Numbered from the stretch's first letter, positions 1 through 9,282 are shown. The stretch is DNA of 43,494 nucleotides from an uncultured Ignavibacteria bacterium (GCA_937924675.1 CALEVL010000182.1:1-43494); one strand, 5' to 3'. Translations and numbers: made by a program. The notes: a model not told the origin generated them from the letters alone.

Positions 1-242
1 CAACTTATCCAACAAAGACCTCGGGTGAGATTCCGGAGCTTGAATCAATTGAGCACAACGGCGAAGTGAAGAGCAGACTTATCACGATCCGCGAAGGAAT
101 GCCTGAGGAAACCAAAGTGAAAGGTTACATTTTTTCATTCACACTTAAAGGAAGTCCGGAGCTTATGAAACTCGGCTACGAAGCGGGATTTGGAAATTTG
201 TGCAGCTTGGGGTTTGGGTGTGTGAGTAACAAAAGGGTCTGA
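1..242 (+). CDS. cas6: Cas6 crRNA endoribonuclease, C-terminal part (5' end outside window)
   Basis: Only the last 79 codons are present, reading from base 3 to the TGA at 240-242. The end of the protein carries the glycine-rich Cas6 signature: GYEAGFGNLCSLGFGCV, matching the family's G-rich loop (GxGxxxxxGFG), six residues before the stop. Cas6 is a RAMP-fold endoribonuclease that cuts CRISPR repeat RNA 8 nt upstream of the spacer. It is the only cas6 visible here, so it would have to process transcripts of both arrays, which share an identical 25-nt repeat 3' end. The catalytic His is N-terminal and cannot be checked. It lies 82 nt upstream of cas10 in the same direction. Confidence 0.85.
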   Translation, partial: TYPTKTSGEIPELESIEHNGEVKSRLITIREGMPEETKVKGYIFSFTLKGSPELMKLGYEAGFGNLCSLGFGCVSNKRV

Positions 243-294
243 ACCGAAAGGTTTTGGTAAGGTTGGGGGTATATCAATCTCTGTTGTTTGAACC

Positions 295-302
295 TAATTT
301 TG
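295..302 (+). promoter_or_regulatory. Putative Bacteroidota-type -7 element upstream of cas10
   Basis: TAATTTTG matches the TAnnTTTG -7 consensus of the primary sigma factor in Bacteroidota. It ends 22 nt before the cas10 ATG. No good -33 TTTG lies about 20 nt upstream, so the call is weak. If real, the csm operon can be transcribed independently of cas6. Confidence 0.35.
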
Positions 303-324
303 AAGCATTAGAAAACATAAAACA

Positions 325-2973
325 ATGTATTCACAAGACGAAAAAGTATTAATTCTCGGAAGTTTGTTTCATGATATTGGGAAGTTTGAGCAAAGATGCA
401 CCGGTAATAAGTCGAAGATCAAACATCAAGACTTGTCAAAAAGTCTGATTGAATCAGAAAGCATTTCGCCACACATTAGAAGAATATTTAGTTCAGATGA
501 GGATTATCAGAAATTATTGGATATTGTTTCTCAGCACCATGATAAGAACCCTATGCAAGAATTGACAAATTTCTTGAAAGCTGCAGATCGACTCTCTGCA
601 AGCGAACGTGTTGAATTGGACAAAGAAGACTTGTTAGATGATAAGTGGAGCCATAAATATCTAATGTCTCTTTTCTCAAAACTTAGACTAGTATTTAATG
701 AGGGTGATAAGAGCAAACATCCTAGAGGATTTTACAGGCAAGAGTACTTGACGAAGAAAAACTACAGAATTATAATACCTGAAGATGAAAGTAAGATTGG
801 AGTCAAAGGATATTCAGAGAGCAATTGGATTGACTTTGTTGACGACCTGAAATCTGTATTCTCAATATATCAAAATGAGAATGATTTTTACTCATTGGTT
901 AATGCATTACTAATGTTGTTTGAAAAATATATGTGGTGCGTCCCTGATTTTACAGGAAGTGAAGAAACTGATATCTCTTTGTATAACCATACAAAGGATG
1001 TTGCGGGTATTGCTTTGGCGCACTTTAGATCGAAAAAGGAAAATTCAGCGAAAAATAAATTAGTGCTTATTGCAGGTGATATACCGGGGATTCAGAAGTA
1101 TATATTTGACATAAATAACAGAAAAGCTGCAAAACTTCTTAGAGGAAGGTCTATATATATTCAAGTCCTAAGCAGAATGTTTGCATCCTACTTTTTAAAG
1201 AAACTAAAACTGACTGAATGCAACCTGATTATGCTGGCAGGTGGAAAGTTCTACATAATTGCACCCGGTATAGAAGAGACAATAGAAGTTTGTCAATCAG
1301 CAAAGAGCGAGATCGAACGCTTTCTATTCGATGAAATGAATCTGCAAATGGAGTTCATATATGGTTTAGCAGAATTTGATATTGATGATTTGACTAAGAG
1401 AAGAACAATAACATTTGGTGATATTGTGGATGAATGCTTAGAAGATATGAACAGAAAGAAATCTCAGGCTTTCAAAGACACATTGTTTGCAGAAAATGTA
1501 ATTGAAGACAAATTTATCCTCGGAGACTATATAAATGATGATGAAGGAGAAGAGAATGTGAAGTGCTATTTGACGGACAAACCAATATTGGAAAAGACTG
1601 GCAATCCCAAAAAACTTAAGATAGATAATGTTGAACATAATGTTGACCAGCAAGTATTTAATGAATATCTTGTTGGGGAAAAAATTACTGATGAAAATTT
1701 GATTATCTACATTGATGATGATTTCCGCATTGACTCTAAGGGGATCGAGTCTTTTGATGAAAGAAAGCAAATTAGTGCCAAAAGCAAAATAGTCCTCAAT
1801 CCCGTTCTTGATAAATTGATTAAAGATTTGAGAGGTAATAGTGAATCAGCTAAGAACTTATTCAGAAATTCTACTTTTCTTGATGTAGCATCATTTGTTT
1901 CAAGATTGAATGAAGAAGACGTTGACAAAACCAATGAAGACTTAACCGAAGAGGAAGAGAAATACCCTGACGCCATTATGTCTTTTGAAGATATGAAGGA
2001 AAAGTCTCAAGGAGCAAAATATTTGTCAATTATTAAAGGGGATATTGACAATTTAGGACTCTTAATGGCGTATGGACTAATGGAAGATGATATAAAGAAT
2101 GATCTTACGGGGATATCGCGAACAACAACATTGAGCTTTCACCTAAGATACTATTTCAGCACGTTTGTAAATGGCTACCTGAGTGATAAGAATCGTTACG
2201 ATATGAGGCGGTTTATTGAGACCCGGAATGATAGAGGTGAAGTCAATTTATTAAGTAATAAGAGCTATTTGTCAGAAAAAAATGATCCTGAATTGTCAAA
2301 GGATTCCTTCACTTATGTGATTTATGCCGGGGGAGACGATCTGCTGTTTGTTTGCCCACAATCGTATTCCCATAAGCTAGTAAAGGAATTTAACGATTCA
2401 TTCAAGGAATTTGCTTGTAACAACCATGAAGTTCATGTTTCATATTCAATAACCAACTTTAAGCACTCGACCCCTATCAGATTAGTTTCAGAACTATCTG
2501 AGATAAATCAAGAGAAGGCTAAAGAAGACAAGAAGAAGTTTTCAGAAATTGTGACTGGTATTAAAGACGATTCCGAGGCATTCTTTGATTCTATGAACAA
2601 GTCCTGCACATATTCATATGATACAAAGTTCAAGACTGAAAGACTTGAAAGAATCATTGATGAATCCGATATGATTCTTAAGTGGATATCAGATGAAAAA
2701 CTATCCATTGGCATGACACGCTTGTTGTTGCAGTATAATCAGATTCTTAAGGAGTTTGAAGTGAACAAGAATACAGAAAAACTCATAATGATACCTCTCT
2801 TGACATATTCGATAAACCGAAATCTTAAAGAATCTAATGATGATGAGAAGATGAAAGTCAGAGAGTTCTATGAGTCATTTACAAGTTTGGATAAATTTGA
2901 CTCAAATAAGTTGAAGGATATTATTGTACCTATCCTTTGTTCGACAATTTACAAACAAAGAAATCAAAAATAA
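325..2973 (+). CDS. cas10: Cas10/Csm1, type III-A large subunit (HD nuclease, cyclic oligoadenylate synthase)
   Basis: This is the signature subunit of the Csm effector. On binding target RNA it cuts ssDNA with its HD domain and makes cyclic oligoadenylates from ATP with its palm domain. The HD motif is intact at residues 16-17 (LFHDIGK), with a further QHHDKN near residue 73. The GGDD palm motif is intact at residues 669-672 (YAGGDDLLF). At 882 aa it is somewhat long for Csm1, with an acidic, low-complexity stretch around residues 370-560 between the two palm-like halves. Both active sites look functional, so a cOA signal is expected; this fits the csx3, CARF and protease genes downstream. 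First gene of cas10-csm2-csm3-csm5-csm4. Confidence 0.96.
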   Translation: MYSQDEKVLILGSLFHDIGKFEQRCTGNKSKIKHQDLSKSLIESESISPHIRRIFSSDEDYQKLLDIVSQHHDKNPMQELTNFLKAADRLSASERVELDKEDLLDDKWSHKYLMSLFSKLRLVFNEGDKSKHPRGFYRQEYLTKKNYRIIIPEDESKIGVKGYSESNWIDFVDDLKSVFSIYQNENDFYSLVNALLMLFEKYMWCVPDFTGSEETDISLYNHTKDVAGIALAHFRSKKENSAKNKLVLIAGDIPGIQKYIFDINNRKAAKLLRGRSIYIQVLSRMFASYFLKKLKLTECNLIMLAGGKFYIIAPGIEETIEVCQSAKSEIERFLFDEMNLQMEFIYGLAEFDIDDLTKRRTITFGDIVDECLEDMNRKKSQAFKDTLFAENVIEDKFILGDYINDDEGEENVKCYLTDKPILEKTGNPKKLKIDNVEHNVDQQVFNEYLVGEKITDENLIIYIDDDFRIDSKGIESFDERKQISAKSKIVLNPVLDKLIKDLRGNSESAKNLFRNSTFLDVASFVSRLNEEDVDKTNEDLTEEEEKYPDAIMSFEDMKEKSQGAKYLSIIKGDIDNLGLLMAYGLMEDDIKNDLTGISRTTTLSFHLRYYFSTFVNGYLSDKNRYDMRRFIETRNDRGEVNLLSNKSYLSEKNDPELSKDSFTYVIYAGGDDLLFVCPQSYSHKLVKEFNDSFKEFACNNHEVHVSYSITNFKHSTPIRLVSELSEINQEKAKEDKKKFSEIVTGIKDDSEAFFDSMNKSCTYSYDTKFKTERLERIIDESDMILKWISDEKLSIGMTRLLLQYNQILKEFEVNKNTEKLIMIPLLTYSINRNLKESNDDEKMKVREFYESFTSLDKFDSNKLKDIIVPILCSTIYKQRNQK

Positions 2974-2984
2974 AAGGAGGATTT

Positions 2985-3392
2985 ATGTCAATCAAACTTG
3001 TTGATAATGAAGGGCGAGTTCTGGAGTCTCTCATCGGAGAAAGTGCCCTTAAGCAAGCTGAAGAGTTGCAAGAAAGATCGAAGAACAAAGAAGGAAGGGA
3101 ATTTAGGAAAGGAGTCTCTTCCAACAATCTAAGGAAATTCTATGACCAGTTTCTGAAAATTTATGATTCAAGAGTAGATTCTGGAAGCAAGAGAGTGATG
3201 TTGTTAATGATGAAGGCTCACATACATTACTCTTCTGGTCGCTTGAATTATAGAAAATTCAATCAGTTTATTTCCGAGAGGATTGATGCGGTTCTATCTT
3301 CCCAGACTGACAAGGACTTTGCAAATTTGTTAAAAGCATTCAAACTTAATTTTGAAGCTGTTGTAGGCTATTTTCCAAAATCGAAAAACTAA
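2985..3392 (+). CDS. csm2: Csm2, small subunit of the type III-A complex
   Basis: A 135-aa helical protein, the length and composition of Csm2, which forms the inner filament of the Csm complex along the crRNA-target duplex. The ATG at 2985 is chosen over the in-frame ATG at 2937 because a strong AAAGGAGG (2973-2980) sits 4 nt upstream and directly overlaps the cas10 stop; the earlier start would lie inside cas10. The C-terminal half (FYDQFLKIYDSR, MLLMMKAHIHYSSGR, FANLLKAFKLNFEAVVGYF) shows the helical pattern of the family. It sits between cas10 and csm3, with 6 nt to csm3. Assignment rests on position, size and this pattern. Confidence 0.9.
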   Translation: MSIKLVDNEGRVLESLIGESALKQAEELQERSKNKEGREFRKGVSSNNLRKFYDQFLKIYDSRVDSGSKRVMLLMMKAHIHYSSGRLNYRKFNQFISERIDAVLSSQTDKDFANLLKAFKLNFEAVVGYFPKSKN

Positions 3393-3398
3393 TTAGAC

Positions 3399-4076
3399 AT
3401 GAACAAATACAAATCAATCGTTAAGAAAGTACAAGTAACTCTCAAGACCGGTCTCCATATAGGTTCCGGAAATGATGATGTCCAAATTGGTGGAGTTGAC
3501 AGTGCAGTTGTAAAAGATCCGATTACAAAATTGCCAATTATTCCGGGTAGCTCTATTAAGGGTAAGCTCAGGTTTCTTTTGGAGACTTCTCAAGATTATC
3601 CTAATGGAGAATTTGACGACAAAGTAAATCTTTTCTTTGGTGCAACATCTGAATACTTAAAGCACAAGAACAAAACATCTTTCAATTCTGCTGGCAGTGC
3701 TGATGCAAAACAATTTAAGGAGAGTCCAACAAGATTATTATTTAGAGACCTGTTCTTGTCAAATGCAAAAGAAGATGATGAGGATTATACGGATATGCAG
3801 AAAATGTCATTAGGAGAATTAACAACAGAGTTCAAATCAGAAATAAAGATGAACAGAATGACAGGAAAAGTTGATAATATGGGACCTAGAACAATTGAAA
3901 GAGTACCTGCTGGACTTAAATTTGTAGGTGAAATTGTTATTAGACATTCTGATGAAAGTGAGTTAAAGGAAATTGAAGCAATGCTTGAAAAAAGTTTTGG
4001 TTTGATATCCAAGGATGCACTTGGCGGTTCAGGAAGTAGAGGATACGGACATGTCGATATCAAGTTTATAGTATAG
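3399..4076 (+). CDS. csm3: Csm3, RAMP backbone and target-RNA nuclease subunit
   Basis: The 225-aa RAMP protein forms the backbone of the Csm filament and cleaves bound target RNA at 6-nt intervals. Visible motifs are TGLHIGSG (residues 17-24), GGVD with Asp34 at the position of the catalytic Asp33 of Streptococcus thermophilus Csm3, PGSSIKGKLR and the C-terminal glycine-rich GGSGSRGYGHV. The catalytic Asp is present, so target RNA cutting and therefore shut-off of cOA synthesis should work. It starts 6 nt after csm2. Confidence 0.96.
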   Translation: MNKYKSIVKKVQVTLKTGLHIGSGNDDVQIGGVDSAVVKDPITKLPIIPGSSIKGKLRFLLETSQDYPNGEFDDKVNLFFGATSEYLKHKNKTSFNSAGSADAKQFKESPTRLLFRDLFLSNAKEDDEDYTDMQKMSLGELTTEFKSEIKMNRMTGKVDNMGPRTIERVPAGLKFVGEIVIRHSDESELKEIEAMLEKSFGLISKDALGGSGSRGYGHVDIKFIV

Positions 4077-4084
4077 AATGCCAT

Positions 4085-5020
4085 ATGATAAAAATGACTT
4101 TCAAGGTGTTATCCCCTGTTCACATTTCGAACGGAGATATTTTGGTGTTTGGTATTCATTACGGGATAGATGATAGTGGTCATTTAGGTAAGTTCAATCT
4201 CATGAGAATTGCAAAATTTCTTAATATGAATGACCCCTTCACTGTGGGAAAGACTACTGGACCTGAAGAAATAGTAAAAAAGATGTTAGGCAATTATTCA
4301 AAGTATGATGAAAAGTGCTTTGATTACAAAATTGATACCCAAACTGTATTTGCAAGTCAAGTTAGTAATGCTAAGAAACGCAACATCTTTGGAGAGATTG
4401 AAGTAAAGGAGTTCATCAATGCAAACGGTTCTTTTTATGTACCTGGTAGCTCAATAAAAGGTACAATTGTGACGGCACTTGGATTACCATATCTCGGTAT
4501 TAATCCAGAAAACAATGAAGGAAATTATTCTGAAGAAAGATTCGTAATAAACGATAGCAATTCAATAAGTAACGACAATTTTTGTGTGTTTCAGACAAAC
4601 GCAAGGGAAACGAAACCGAGAGAAATAAAAGCTTACTTTATTTGTCTTATGCCAAATGCCAAATTTGAATTGATTATTCAGAAAGCAGGTAAATTGAAAG
4701 CAAACATTCTCTTATCAAAACTCAGAAACTATTCATCAAAACAAATTGATGAGCTAAAGAACTATTTAATAGCCTTCATTGACAATAACGATGAATCATC
4801 AAAAGCACTTTCTGAATCTTTGGACTACATACTTGATAAATCTAACAAATTGGAGAACAATGAATCATTGATAAATATAGGACTAGGTGGTGGCAATTGG
4901 TTCAAAGTGTCCGAAGGAAAGCCTAGTGAAAAGCCTGCACATACCGGCTTCACTTTTGGATCAGATGAAAAACTAAGGCACATGGGCTGGTGTAAAGTCA
5001 AAATTGAGGAGATAGACTAA
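4085..5020 (+). CDS. csm5: Csm5, RAMP subunit capping the crRNA 3' end
   Basis: The 311-aa RAMP protein begins MIKMTFKVLSPVHISNGD, the typical Csm5 VLSPVHIGSG start. It continues with FYVPGSSIKGTIVTALG (PGSSIKGA/T motif), a central VFQTNARETKPREIKAY and a C-terminal IGLGGGNWFKVSEG resembling the Csm5 GGGxGW loop. Csm5 binds the 3' end of the Csm complex and is needed for crRNA maturation. It lies before csm4 here, whereas many loci have csm4 then csm5; the swap is based on motif content. Its stop codon overlaps the csm4 start by one base (TAATG at 5018-5022), indicating translational coupling. It is somewhat shorter than many Csm5 proteins. Confidence 0.92.
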   Translation: MIKMTFKVLSPVHISNGDILVFGIHYGIDDSGHLGKFNLMRIAKFLNMNDPFTVGKTTGPEEIVKKMLGNYSKYDEKCFDYKIDTQTVFASQVSNAKKRNIFGEIEVKEFINANGSFYVPGSSIKGTIVTALGLPYLGINPENNEGNYSEERFVINDSNSISNDNFCVFQTNARETKPREIKAYFICLMPNAKFELIIQKAGKLKANILLSKLRNYSSKQIDELKNYLIAFIDNNDESSKALSESLDYILDKSNKLENNESLINIGLGGGNWFKVSEGKPSEKPAHTGFTFGSDEKLRHMGWCKVKIEEID

Positions 5021-6033
5021 TGGGACTGATTAAGAAACTCTCGTTTACGCAAAAGACCGGATTGTTGACAGAACTCCATTCAGATACAATTTTCGGACAT
5101 TTTTGCTGGAGAATGTTGCATGGAGAAGGCACAAACACTCTGAATAGTTTTTTGAATGAGTTTTCCACAAAGCCTATATTCACGGTATCGAATGCCTTCC
5201 CGGGGATTCGAGAAGAAATATTCGTACCTATTCCTTTGGTTAATTTGCCATCACTAATTGGCAAAATTGATTCAAAGAAAGAGAGCATAATAAATTTTTT
5301 GAAGCTCAAGAGACTTAAGAAGTTTTCAAGTGTTTCAATTACTGACTTTAATTTGCTATTGAATGGCAGAGCCAAAGAGTTTGCTGAATCTCTACTCGCT
5401 AAGTTGGATAATCCAGGTGATGCCCCATCTCCCATAACTGATCTGCGAACAAGAGTGAAGATTAGCAGAGAATCATATTCTCCTGAAGAGGGGAAGCTAT
5501 TTTCTCAGGAATCAAAGTCTATCGGCGGAAATCATCAACAGATCAAGAACGATGAGATTAGATGGAATATTTTCATAAAAGTCATTGATCTCAAAGCATT
5601 TGAAAATGAAGAATTCAAATGTGAGAAATATTTGAAAGATGTCTTTACATTAGGATTTGGAAAGAAGAAGAACATTGGGTTTGGAGAGTTTAAGGACATT
5701 CGCTTAGAAGATTTTGAACAATTTGAGCAGCCAAAAGATGGATCAAACGGATTTGTTTCATTGAGTAATTATATACCTTCAACTGATGACGGATTGAAAA
5801 GCTTTAAGTACAAACAATTTTTGAAGTATCCCAAGCTTGGTGAAGAATACTCTGTATCAAAAGACCCATTTAAGAGACCAATCGTATTCTTAATGCCTGG
5901 AAGCGTATTCTATACGGATACGATTAGAGAATACTATGGAAGATGCACCAATCATGGCGAAGTATCTTCTTCAAAAAGTGAAGTCATACAAAATGGAATT
6001 GCTTTTACATTAAGGGCAAATCTCCCGATATAA
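5020..6033 (+). CDS. csm4: Csm4, RAMP subunit binding the crRNA 5' handle
   Basis: The 337-aa RAMP protein carries the Csm4 hallmarks: LHSDTIFGHFCWRML near the N-terminus (family LHSDTLFGAL), FTVSNAFPG, TLGFGKKKNIGFGEF (G-rich loop) and a C-terminal FLMPGSVFYTD. Csm4 holds the repeat-derived 5' handle of the crRNA and contacts Cas10. The start overlaps the csm5 stop by one base. It is the last structural subunit of the operon; csx3 follows after 28 nt. Confidence 0.94.
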   Translation: MGLIKKLSFTQKTGLLTELHSDTIFGHFCWRMLHGEGTNTLNSFLNEFSTKPIFTVSNAFPGIREEIFVPIPLVNLPSLIGKIDSKKESIINFLKLKRLKKFSSVSITDFNLLLNGRAKEFAESLLAKLDNPGDAPSPITDLRTRVKISRESYSPEEGKLFSQESKSIGGNHQQIKNDEIRWNIFIKVIDLKAFENEEFKCEKYLKDVFTLGFGKKKNIGFGEFKDIRLEDFEQFEQPKDGSNGFVSLSNYIPSTDDGLKSFKYKQFLKYPKLGEEYSVSKDPFKRPIVFLMPGSVFYTDTIREYYGRCTNHGEVSSSKSEVIQNGIAFTLRANLPI

Positions 6034-6061
6034 TATTGCAAATTTATAAATAGAATCCTTT

Positions 6062-6412
6062 TTGAAAGACAAAATTACAAGAAATCTGACATTTCGATTA
6101 TTCAAAACCAACCACCACTTCCAAATCCTCGAGCTCAACCTCAAGGGTAACGGATTGATTGAGCCATCAGACCTTAAAAATGTCAAACTTCCAAAGGGTA
6201 TTGACTTCAGAAAGGGAGTAGTGATTTACGGAAAGGCGCCCGTTTGGCTCTTTGCATTTCTCAGCCATGAGTTGCACATAGCAAAATGGGTTGCGACATT
6301 CGATCCGCGTATCGGAGCTGTGGTAGTACAGTCTCATGATGCAAGTTCACCGCAGGTGGGTGATGTGATCAGTTCAGAAGAAGTGCTTGAACTGTTGAAT
6401 GATCATTCTTAA
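6062..6412 (+). CDS. csx3: Csx3 (Crn3) cyclic tetra-adenylate ring nuclease
   Basis: The 116-aa protein matches the Csx3 family across most of its length: GVVIYGKAPVWLFAFLSHELH (positions 52-72, family GVVIxGRGPIWLYAxLxH), KWVATFDPRIGAVVVQSHD (75-93) and VGDVISSEEV. Csx3 acts as a dimer or tetramer and linearises cA4, ending the type III antiviral signal. No upstream in-frame ATG exists, so a TTG at 6062 is taken as the start. It follows csm4 by 28 nt, so it is probably made together with the cOA producer. It is the only dedicated ring nuclease seen here and implies that cA4 is the messenger. It is a single Csx3 domain without the C-terminal fusions seen in some homologues. Confidence 0.9.
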   Translation: MKDKITRNLTFRLFKTNHHFQILELNLKGNGLIEPSDLKNVKLPKGIDFRKGVVIYGKAPVWLFAFLSHELHIAKWVATFDPRIGAVVVQSHDASSPQVGDVISSEEVLELLNDHS

Positions 6413-6466
6413 ATCATTACGATGTTCTGAGTTATTCACTAAAAGGTAATTTCATAAAATTTCATT

Positions 6467-7570
6467 ATGAATCCTGAAGAGGTATTAGTTTGTTTGGTCT
6501 CGGGTCAACCAATGCCTAACATTATCCCTGCGTTTGTAAATAAGCCTCATATTGTTGTACTGTTAACAACAACACAGGAAAAGGCTACTGCGGATCACAT
6601 TAAAAAAGTTTATTCTAAGAATGGTATGAAATGTGAAATCCATGAACAGTTCATTGATGCTTACGATGTATTTTCAATTAGGAGAGAGTTGGAGAAGATT
6701 TATGATAAGTACTGCAATCATAAATTGACAATGAACATAACAGGCGGTACAAAGTTGATGGCCATTGCAGCTTATGAATTCTTTCGTGAAAAGAAACAGG
6801 ACATTCTATATGTTGATACTTTGCATTCCAGCATCTTAAAATTCAAGGAAGCTGAAATTTTAGTTTCAAAGTATGATAATCTAAATATCTCTGTAAAAGA
6901 TTATCTTCTTGCACATGGAATTTATCCAGATGAAATAAATAGAAAAACCGCCGGTTACAATGAAGTCTTCATGAACATAATTGATTCTGATGTAAAGAGT
7001 TTTCTAAACTTTTCAAAAAAACTAAGAAGCTTTAGGGAAATTGAAGGAAAATTTATTTCGGGTAAATATTCAGTAATTAGAAAGAAATCTGAGAAGAGAA
7101 ATGAAAGTGTTGGAAGAATTGCAAAGACTACACAGCTGAAATTCTATGATTTTGAGTTCAACGGTAAAATAGTTTTGGAAAATGAAATTACTGATTTACA
7201 ATACTACGTTGGTTATTGGTTAGAAGACTATACACAGTATCTTCTTGATAAGAGAAATCCGAATGATGCCGAAAGAGGATTCAAGTTCAAGCATTCAAGT
7301 GGTGCAGAAAGCGAAATTGACGTCTTGATAACAAAGAATGGTATGCTCCATCTGATTTCCTGTAAATCAGGATCTTTTACTAAGAAGGATCTCTTTGAAC
7401 TGGAAGGATTACGACAGTTAGCCGGGGGTACATTTGCTAAGGCTTACATAGTAGTTCCACCAAAACCAGGCAATTATCCTGAAATTAGACTCCGTGCAAA
7501 GCAATTAAGAATTGAATTCTTGACAATTCTCGAATTGAAAAAAAGAATTGAAGCGGGAATTGTTATGTAG
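6467..7570 (+). CDS. CARF-PD-(D/E)xK nuclease of the Card1/Can2 family
   Basis: The 367-aa protein has an N-terminal CARF Rossmann fold (first strand EVLVCLVSGQPMPNI, then LTMNITGGTKLMAIAAYE at residues 88-105, the nucleotide-loop signature of DUF1887-type CARF proteins). The C-terminal restriction-endonuclease-like domain has SEIDVL with Asp285, then HLISCKSG with Lys300, the D-x(n)-x-K of the nuclease core. Card1/Can2 proteins are dimers that cut ssRNA, ssDNA or nicked DNA when cA4 binds the CARF domain. It sits 54 nt after csx3, in the same direction as the csm operon, and is the immediate nucleolytic effector of this locus. No csm6/csx1-type HEPN effector was seen. Confidence 0.9.
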   Translation: MNPEEVLVCLVSGQPMPNIIPAFVNKPHIVVLLTTTQEKATADHIKKVYSKNGMKCEIHEQFIDAYDVFSIRRELEKIYDKYCNHKLTMNITGGTKLMAIAAYEFFREKKQDILYVDTLHSSILKFKEAEILVSKYDNLNISVKDYLLAHGIYPDEINRKTAGYNEVFMNIIDSDVKSFLNFSKKLRSFREIEGKFISGKYSVIRKKSEKRNESVGRIAKTTQLKFYDFEFNGKIVLENEITDLQYYVGYWLEDYTQYLLDKRNPNDAERGFKFKHSSGAESEIDVLITKNGMLHLISCKSGSFTKKDLFELEGLRQLAGGTFAKAYIVVPPKPGNYPEIRLRAKQLRIEFLTILELKKRIEAGIVM

Positions 7571-7725
7571 TAACCATTTCCATAAATACTGCTATCACAA
7601 TGAATCCTCAATCATTGAATACCTCTCCAAAGATATTCAATTCATAGATTCAGGTTTCTCATTCAGCTAATCGACATTCAATCACCGCTCTGTTATTGAA
7701 CCAAAAAGTTTTTTCCAAGCAATAC

Positions 7726-7754
7726 TGGAAATCCCCCCAACTCCCCCCTCTTAT
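7726..7754 (+). promoter_or_regulatory. ECF-type promoter copy 1 (TGGAAA-N16-CTCTTAT)
   Basis: The -35-like TGGAAA is at 7726-7731 and the -10-like CTCTTAT at 7748-7754, separated by 16 nt. It is one of eight copies in the window. It ends 5 nt before the ATG of the kinase gene, so the transcript would be nearly leaderless. The spacer is C-rich and almost identical to copy 8 (26802-26830): 25 of 29 positions match. Confidence 0.75.
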
Positions 7755-7759
7755 CATGT

Positions 7760-8347
7760 ATGATGAACAACTACCCCATAATCGCAATAGAAGGAATTGA
7801 CGGAGCAGGAAAGACAACTGTTGCCAGGATCCTTGCTGATGAGTTGGGATATTTGTACCTGAAAACTCCCGATAAGCCTTTCGTAGATATTCGCTCGCAT
7901 TTCGATCATAAATCTGCGGATCCAAGATCAAGACTGCATTTCTATATTGCCTGCCTGTGGGATGCATATAATAAGGCTCTGAGGGCGTCAAATTTTTCCG
8001 GTGTAATTCTCGACAGGTATATCCTGTCAACTTATGCATACCACAAAATTCTCTGTAACGGAAGTTGTGATGTTGATGGAATAATCTCGCTTTCAGCGCC
8101 ACCTCCGGCTGATCTGAACATTCATATCAAAATATCTCCCGCTACTGCAGCAAAGAGGATACTTGATAGGAGTATTGAGATCTCGGGTGATCACTTCGAA
8201 AGGGATTTTATTCTCCAGTGCAAAGTAAATGAGATCATGGAAAAAAGGGCAGATGTTTCCGTGCATAATGAGAAATGTAATATTGATGATACAGTTGAAT
8301 CATGCAGACTCTTGATTGCTTCCAAATCCTTACAGGAGGTAGTGTAA
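7760..8347 (+). CDS. P-loop nucleotide kinase related to thymidylate kinase
   Basis: The 195-aa protein begins with a Walker A loop GIDGAGKTT (residues 12-20). It has an LDRY motif (family DR for substrate base/phosphate binding) in the middle and a LID-like arginine region (AKRILDRSIEISGDHFERD), the layout of dTMP kinase-like (d)NMP kinases. Substrate cannot be read from sequence. Its stop overlaps the start of the radical SAM gene (TAATG, 8345-8349), a sign of coupled translation. Since a house-keeping tmk normally lies elsewhere, and this copy is under an ECF-type promoter inside a CRISPR locus, a role in making or phosphorylating a modified nucleotide with the rSAM enzyme is inferred. Two adjacent ATGs (7760, 7763) are equally possible starts. 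Confidence 0.82.
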   Translation: MMNNYPIIAIEGIDGAGKTTVARILADELGYLYLKTPDKPFVDIRSHFDHKSADPRSRLHFYIACLWDAYNKALRASNFSGVILDRYILSTYAYHKILCNGSCDVDGIISLSAPPPADLNIHIKISPATAAKRILDRSIEISGDHFERDFILQCKVNEIMEKRADVSVHNEKCNIDDTVESCRLLIASKSLQEVV

Positions 8348-9282
8348 TGAGCAAAAAGAACAAGATGAAATTCCGAATTGATCTTTATGCTCTAAAGTCG
8401 GCAGTTGCAAAATGCAATCTTACCTGCGGCTACTGCCACTTGGATTATTTTGCAATTCCCGGTCACTTCGATGATTCCGGTGCACATGAAATCTCTGAAC
8501 TCATTTCACTCTGCCTCCAAGCAGGTAATGTTGACGGCAAGGACATCAAGTTGCATTACTCAGGAAGAGCAGAACCATTGCTGCTGAATAAGGATGCGTT
8601 CATTTCAGAAACTCAGAAGCTGAAACTGGCATTTCCTGATGCCGAAAAGACCATTACTACAAACGGGATCAGGTTGGCAGAATATGCAGAGGCAATTCAA
8701 GAAGCGGGTATAACTAAAGTAAATGTTTCTCATCACAATTATTCAGAAACTATGGAAAGAAGAGTCTTAGAAGGCATCCGGTCAGCAAAGTCTTATGGAC
8801 TTGACGCAGGCCTAAATGTTGTTGCTACGGAAGATGTAACAGAAAACCTTGAGAGATTCATCAAACTTGGAGATGACAATTCTCTTACACTGAAGTTTTT
8901 CAATTTGATTGCTGATGACAAGAACTACACGAAACATCTCTTCGAAGAATTCCTCAGAAGAATAGAAGATTTTTCTACAGATGAAATTGACCATGACATT
9001 GATAAGAACAGAATCCGGATGCGCTCTCATTCAGGAAATTTAATTGTGATCAAACTTGAAGAGAAATTTACAGACAGACCGGATGAATGCCTTCAGTGTG
9101 AAAAACTTCAGCAATGTGATGAAAGTTGCTGGGATACTATCAGGATAACTCCCTGGTACATCAGACCATGCGGAGTCAGAGAAGATAATATCTATATGGC
9201 TGATGAAATGAATGCGGGTTCGCTCAGGAACAAACTTCTTTCGGGAGGAAAACTTACAAACTTAAACATATTACAAAATTGA
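8347..9282 (+). CDS. Radical SAM enzyme, MoaA-like with C-terminal Fe-S motif
   Basis: The 311-aa protein has the radical SAM cluster motif CNLTCGYC (Cys23, Cys27, Cys30) near the N-terminus, then TTNGIRLAEYA and a TIM-barrel-like helix/strand pattern. A C-terminal cysteine cluster (DECLQCEKLQQCDESC, then RPCG) resembles the second [4Fe-4S] region of MoaA/SPASM-twitch proteins (C-x-x-IRITPxxxxRPCG). The start at 8347 is preferred over the in-frame ATG at 8302 because AGGAGG lies just upstream and it overlaps the kinase stop. MoaA acts on GTP, so a nucleotide substrate is a reasonable but unproven guess. The pairing with a nucleotide kinase recalls prokaryotic viperins, some of which neighbour nucleotide kinases, but the motif CNLTCGYC and the C-terminal cluster fit MoaA better. 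Confidence 0.85.
   Translation: MSKKNKMKFRIDLYALKSAVAKCNLTCGYCHLDYFAIPGHFDDSGAHEISELISLCLQAGNVDGKDIKLHYSGRAEPLLLNKDAFISETQKLKLAFPDAEKTITTNGIRLAEYAEAIQEAGITKVNVSHHNYSETMERRVLEGIRSAKSYGLDAGLNVVATEDVTENLERFIKLGDDNSLTLKFFNLIADDKNYTKHLFEEFLRRIEDFSTDEIDHDIDKNRIRMRSHSGNLIVIKLEEKFTDRPDECLQCEKLQQCDESCWDTIRITPWYIRPCGVREDNIYMADEMNAGSLRNKLLSGGKLTNLNILQN

Noticed and set aside
8347..9282. Radical SAM protein as a prokaryotic viperin
   Set aside because: The cluster motif and the C-terminal cysteine region fit MoaA/SPASM-type enzymes better than viperin; only the kinase neighbour is viperin-like.
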